From Hymenobacter sp. DG01 (lineage in GTDB: Bacteria; Bacteroidota; Bacteroidia; Cytophagales; Hymenobacteraceae), in assembly GCF_006352025.1 (NCBI RefSeq), contig NZ_CP040936.1, forward strand, positions 2,356,001 through 2,420,000: a stretch of 64,000 nucleotides of DNA, in the 5' to 3' direction. Under the pieces are notes generated by a model. It did no database searches, was not told where the DNA came from, and saw only the letters and a program-made list of their open reading frames with translations. The translations under genes and the position numbers were made by a program. Shown piece after piece: positions 61,458-64,000 of this stretch; position 1 is the stretch's first letter, and each line of letters opens with the position of its first letter.

Positions 61458-61605
61458 GCTTGCTGCTCACACGACTTCGGCCTTCTGCTTTTCGGTGGCA
61501 AGCCAGAAGTTCAGAACTTTATCCCGCGAAAAACACCTGTTGCGCTGAGTCCCCCTCCTTGGAAAGAGGGCCGGAGCGCAGGTTTACGTCTTCCATTCTT
61601 CTCCC

Positions 61606-62007
61606 ATGAACCGTCTGCTTTTCCCTTTGCTCTCCGCAACTCTTCTGCTGACCGCCTGCGACAAAAACGCGGAACAGAAGGCCGAGCTGGCTGTGCAGGA
61701 TTTTGTGCGCATGCGCGTTTCTGATCCTAAAAACTACTTCCCGGGCAAATTCCGGCACAAGCCCTACACCAAGCGCGACTCCCTGCAGTACCTGGCTCAG
61801 ATGGCCCAGATTAACGGGCTGCCGGCCCCGCCCGCCCCTACCCCCGCCGACTCCGTGCGCATTGGTACGCTGGTGCTCCACGACTACCGCGACGAGATGC
61901 GCAACGGTGTTTCGGTGCGCGACAGTGGCGAGTACGTGGTGCGGCCCAACGGGGAAGTGCGCATTCTGATGGCGGAAAGCATCCGTCGCAAGCGCCTGCA
62001 GAAGTAA
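61606..62007 (+). CDS. Small lipoprotein, unknown
   Basis: A 133-residue protein with a canonical lipobox 'LLLTAC' (Cys18), ATG at 61606. The mature part has an acidic/Gln-rich helix, then 'FVRMRVSDPKNYFPGKF', 'HDYRDEMRNGVSVRDSGEYV' and a basic end. 'DPKNYFPGKF' and the following strands recall small Bacteroidota lipoproteins of unknown function. It is probably attached to the outer membrane. It lies 119 bp before rluE and 148 bp after the VWA gene on the same strand; shared transcription is possible. Confidence 0.75.
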   Translation: MNRLLFPLLSATLLLTACDKNAEQKAELAVQDFVRMRVSDPKNYFPGKFRHKPYTKRDSLQYLAQMAQINGLPAPPAPTPADSVRIGTLVLHDYRDEMRNGVSVRDSGEYVVRPNGEVRILMAESIRRKRLQK

Positions 62008-62126
62008 CCCGTACCTTTGCGGCTCCGGATGGGGTAGGAAACGGGAGCAGGCCGTGTGGGTCGTGCCGGTTTCCCGCGCCGTCCGGAATCCTGTTTTTTA
62101 TTGCTTTTACGTGAGCTGGAAGGCTC

Positions 62127-62993
62127 ATGCCCCGCATGCGCTACATTCTCCTCAACAAGCCCTACGAAGTCCTGACCCAGTTTACCGACGAAACCGGCCG
62201 GAAAACGCTCAAGGATTTTGTCAACGTCCCGAACATTTACCCCGTTGGCCGCCTCGACTACGACTCCGAGGGTCTGGTGCTGCTCACCGACGATAAGCAA
62301 CTGCAGCACCGCCTCTCCGAGCCGCGCTTTAAGGTACCAAAAACGTATTGGGTACAGGTAGAAGGCATACCGACGGAGGAGGCCCTGGAAAACCTGCGCC
62401 GGGGTGTGGACCTGAAAACCGGCTTTACCACCCCCGCCGAGGTAGCCTTGCTGCCCGAAACGCCGGAGCTGTGGGAGCGTAGCAAACCGGTACGCTTCCG
62501 GGCCAACATCCCCACCACGTGGGTGCAAATCCGGATTTCGCAGGGCATGAACCGGCAGGTGCGCAAGATGACGGCCGCCGTGGGCTACCCCACCCTACGC
62601 CTCGTGCGCGTCAGCATTGCCGATTTGCGGGTAGATCAGCTGCAACCCGGCGAGTGGCGCGACCTGACCAAAGCCGAAGTGCAGGCCCTAACTGAAGACA
62701 TGGCCGCCCAGACGGCCGCCGCCGGCACCTTCAAAACGCCCGGTAAAGGCTCAGAATACTGGCCCGGTGGCGTGCGCCCCGCTGGTGAAAAGCCGCGCAG
62801 CACCAACCGTAGCGGCTTTACTACCCCTGGTGGTGGAAAACCTGCTGGCAACTCACGCGCTACGGGTACCCGGGGCGCCGTCCGCAATGCTACCCCCGGT
62901 AAAACCGGCAGCAAGCCCGGCCCTAAGTCGGCCGGACGGGGTAGCGCGCCCCGCAAACCAGGCGCGGCCGGTGGCCGCTCCGGGCGTAGCTAA
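62127..62993 (+). CDS. rluE: 23S rRNA pseudouridine synthase E (RluE-type) with basic tail
   Basis: A 288-residue enzyme of the RsuA family without an S4 domain. 'YILLNKPYEVLTQFTDETGR' and catalytic Asp44 in 'PVGRLDYDSEGLVLLTDD' match RluE, as do 'YWVQVEGIPTEEALENLRRG' and 'GMNRQVRKMTAAVGYPTLRL'. By homology it makes pseudouridine at position 2457 of 23S rRNA (E. coli numbering). Residues from about 200 to 288 are an extra low-complexity tail rich in Lys, Arg, Gly and Pro, probably an RNA-binding extension. ATG at 62127 or 62136. A TACCTTTG box is at 62012-62019. Confidence 0.92.
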   Translation: MPRMRYILLNKPYEVLTQFTDETGRKTLKDFVNVPNIYPVGRLDYDSEGLVLLTDDKQLQHRLSEPRFKVPKTYWVQVEGIPTEEALENLRRGVDLKTGFTTPAEVALLPETPELWERSKPVRFRANIPTTWVQIRISQGMNRQVRKMTAAVGYPTLRLVRVSIADLRVDQLQPGEWRDLTKAEVQALTEDMAAQTAAAGTFKTPGKGSEYWPGGVRPAGEKPRSTNRSGFTTPGGGKPAGNSRATGTRGAVRNATPGKTGSKPGPKSAGRGSAPRKPGAAGGRSGRS

Positions 62994-63001
62994 GCAGGCG
63001 T

Positions 63002-63973
63002 ATGCTCCGCGCCCGAAAACTGCGGCGGGTAGCCGCGCTGGCGGCCATAGCTTTCGTGCTGCTGAATGTAGTAGCTGCTTTCCACGCCTGGCAGTTCACC
63101 CATTTCACTACCGAAACCAGCCCTCACACTGGTAACCCCGAGCAGCTGACGCTGCCGCGGAAGCTGTGGGTGCTGCTCACGGGCATCAAGAACCCCAAGC
63201 CCGTCAACCAGGCTATTCCCAATTTTCCTTACGTCACTACCCACATCGAAAGCCCCAACGGGCGGCTGGAAGTGTGGCAGGGCGAGGTTTCGAACGCACG
63301 CGGCACGGTGGCCCTGTTTCACGGGTACACCAGCTCGAAAGCAAAACTGCTCACCGAAGCCCGCTACTTCCGCAGCCTGGGCTATAGCGTCGTGCTGACC
63401 GATTTTGCGGGTAACGGCGGCTCCGAGGGCAACACTTGCACCGTGGGCCACCACGAAGCTGAAGATGTGGCTTCCGTAGTCCGGTGGCTGCAGCGGCGGC
63501 CGGGGCCGGTGTTCATCTACGCCAACTCTATGGGCGCCGTAGCCACTTTGCGGGCCGAGGCCGAGCTGGGCCTGCGCCCCACGGCCAACCTGCTGGAGTG
63601 CCCCTACGGCTCCATGCTCGAAACGGCCCAGAGCCGCTTCCGCTCCATGCACGTTCCGCCCTTCCCGATGGCCAACCTGCTGGTGTTCTGGGGTGGGGTA
63701 GAGAACAACTTCTGGGCCTTCGACCTCGATGCTACCCGGTACGCCGCCCGCATATCTACCCCTACCCTACTGATGTGGGGCGAAGCCGACCCGCGCGTAA
63801 CCCGCCCGGAAACCGATGCTATTTACGCCGCCCTTCGCGGCCCCAAGCAGCGGCAGGATTTCCCCGGCTCCGGCCACGAGCCGTATTGGTGGAAACATAA
63901 GCAGCTGTGGGAACAGACGATTCAGGGATTTACGGATAACTATACGAGCAGAGCCGCTTTAGTCCTCCGATAG
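63002..63973 (+). CDS. Alpha/beta hydrolase, membrane-anchored
   Basis: A 323-residue hydrolase. An N-terminal span (about 10-27) anchors it. The nucleophile Ser176 is in 'IYANSMGAVA' (A-N-S-M-G rather than G-x-S-x-G), Asp263 is in 'WGEADPRVT' and His292 in 'GSGHEPYW'. 'LFHGYTSSKAKLLTEARYF' and 'LTDFAGNGGSEGN' form the oxyanion and cap region typical of the BAAT/YqiA-like and serine aminopeptidase S33 groups. Substrate unknown. ATG at 63002 lies 8 bp after the rluE stop, so it may be translated from the same message. The window ends 27 bp later. Confidence 0.88.
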   Translation: MLRARKLRRVAALAAIAFVLLNVVAAFHAWQFTHFTTETSPHTGNPEQLTLPRKLWVLLTGIKNPKPVNQAIPNFPYVTTHIESPNGRLEVWQGEVSNARGTVALFHGYTSSKAKLLTEARYFRSLGYSVVLTDFAGNGGSEGNTCTVGHHEAEDVASVVRWLQRRPGPVFIYANSMGAVATLRAEAELGLRPTANLLECPYGSMLETAQSRFRSMHVPPFPMANLLVFWGGVENNFWAFDLDATRYAARISTPTLLMWGEADPRVTRPETDAIYAALRGPKQRQDFPGSGHEPYWWKHKQLWEQTIQGFTDNYTSRAALVLR

Positions 63974-64000
63974 CTTACCTCGCTCAGACAGAACTTCTGC

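Noticed and set aside
1..64000. tRNA, rRNA, CRISPR array, prophage or complete insertion sequence
   Set aside because: I looked for T-loop GTTCGA patterns, regularly spaced repeats and transposase or integrase motifs and found none. The dispersed repeats are hairpin (REP-like) elements, not CRISPR.

Overview
The window looks like a stretch of chromosome from a high-GC member of the Bacteroidota, most likely Hymenobacter or a close relative (Cytophagales). The evidence is: outer-membrane receptors with carboxypeptidase-like N-terminal domains, a DUF4249 lipoprotein partner, an arginine pathway that uses an acyl-ornithine transcarbamylase, TAnnTTTG-type promoter boxes, and roughly 60% GC. The genus is an inference from style, not a proven identification. 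I found no rRNA, tRNA or CRISPR array, and no intact transposase.

Region by region. 1-5.6 kb: the end of a TonB-type barrel, an RsbQ-like hydrolase, small unknown proteins, a WYL regulator with a VOC protein, and a GNAT enzyme. 6.0-8.7 kb: an AT-rich type II restriction-modification cassette (methyltransferase and endonuclease overlapping by 8 bp) bounded by imperfect direct repeats of about 45 bp. This is the clearest sign of horizontal transfer. 9-33 kb: ordinary genes, including sbcC, thioredoxin, a TonB receptor with DUF4249, purine nucleoside phosphorylase, sppA, rarA, two transporters, a carboxylesterase and dinB. 33.6-49.1 kb: a complete arginine-biosynthesis cluster. 49.7-64 kb: a TetR regulator, lpd, a TPR protein, a geranylgeranyl-reductase-like flavoprotein, a STAS-like pseudogene with two in-frame stops, fabG, an MFS transporter, a permuted papain-like hydrolase, an AT-rich unknown gene, a VWA membrane protein, rluE and a hydrolase.

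The arginine cluster has two divergent arms separated by a 619-bp region. The minus arm reads GNAT, argG, argC, argD, carA, two unknown paralogues, carB, an unknown gene, and the acylornithine transcarbamylase. The plus arm reads argB, argE, argH. Together they explain glutamate to acylglutamate (GNAT), phosphate (ArgB), semialdehyde (ArgC), acylornithine (ArgD), acylcitrulline (transcarbamylase with carbamoyl phosphate from CarAB), citrulline (ArgE-type deacylase), argininosuccinate (ArgG) and arginine (ArgH).

Scattered between genes is a family of hairpin-forming repeats whose arms begin GTCAT.C.GAGC. They range from a perfect 44-bp inverted repeat to half copies and decayed copies. Other points of interest are a strong terminator with a possible small RNA at 49.4-49.6 kb, and several genes that can only start at TTG or GTG (dinB, the VWA protein, carA).
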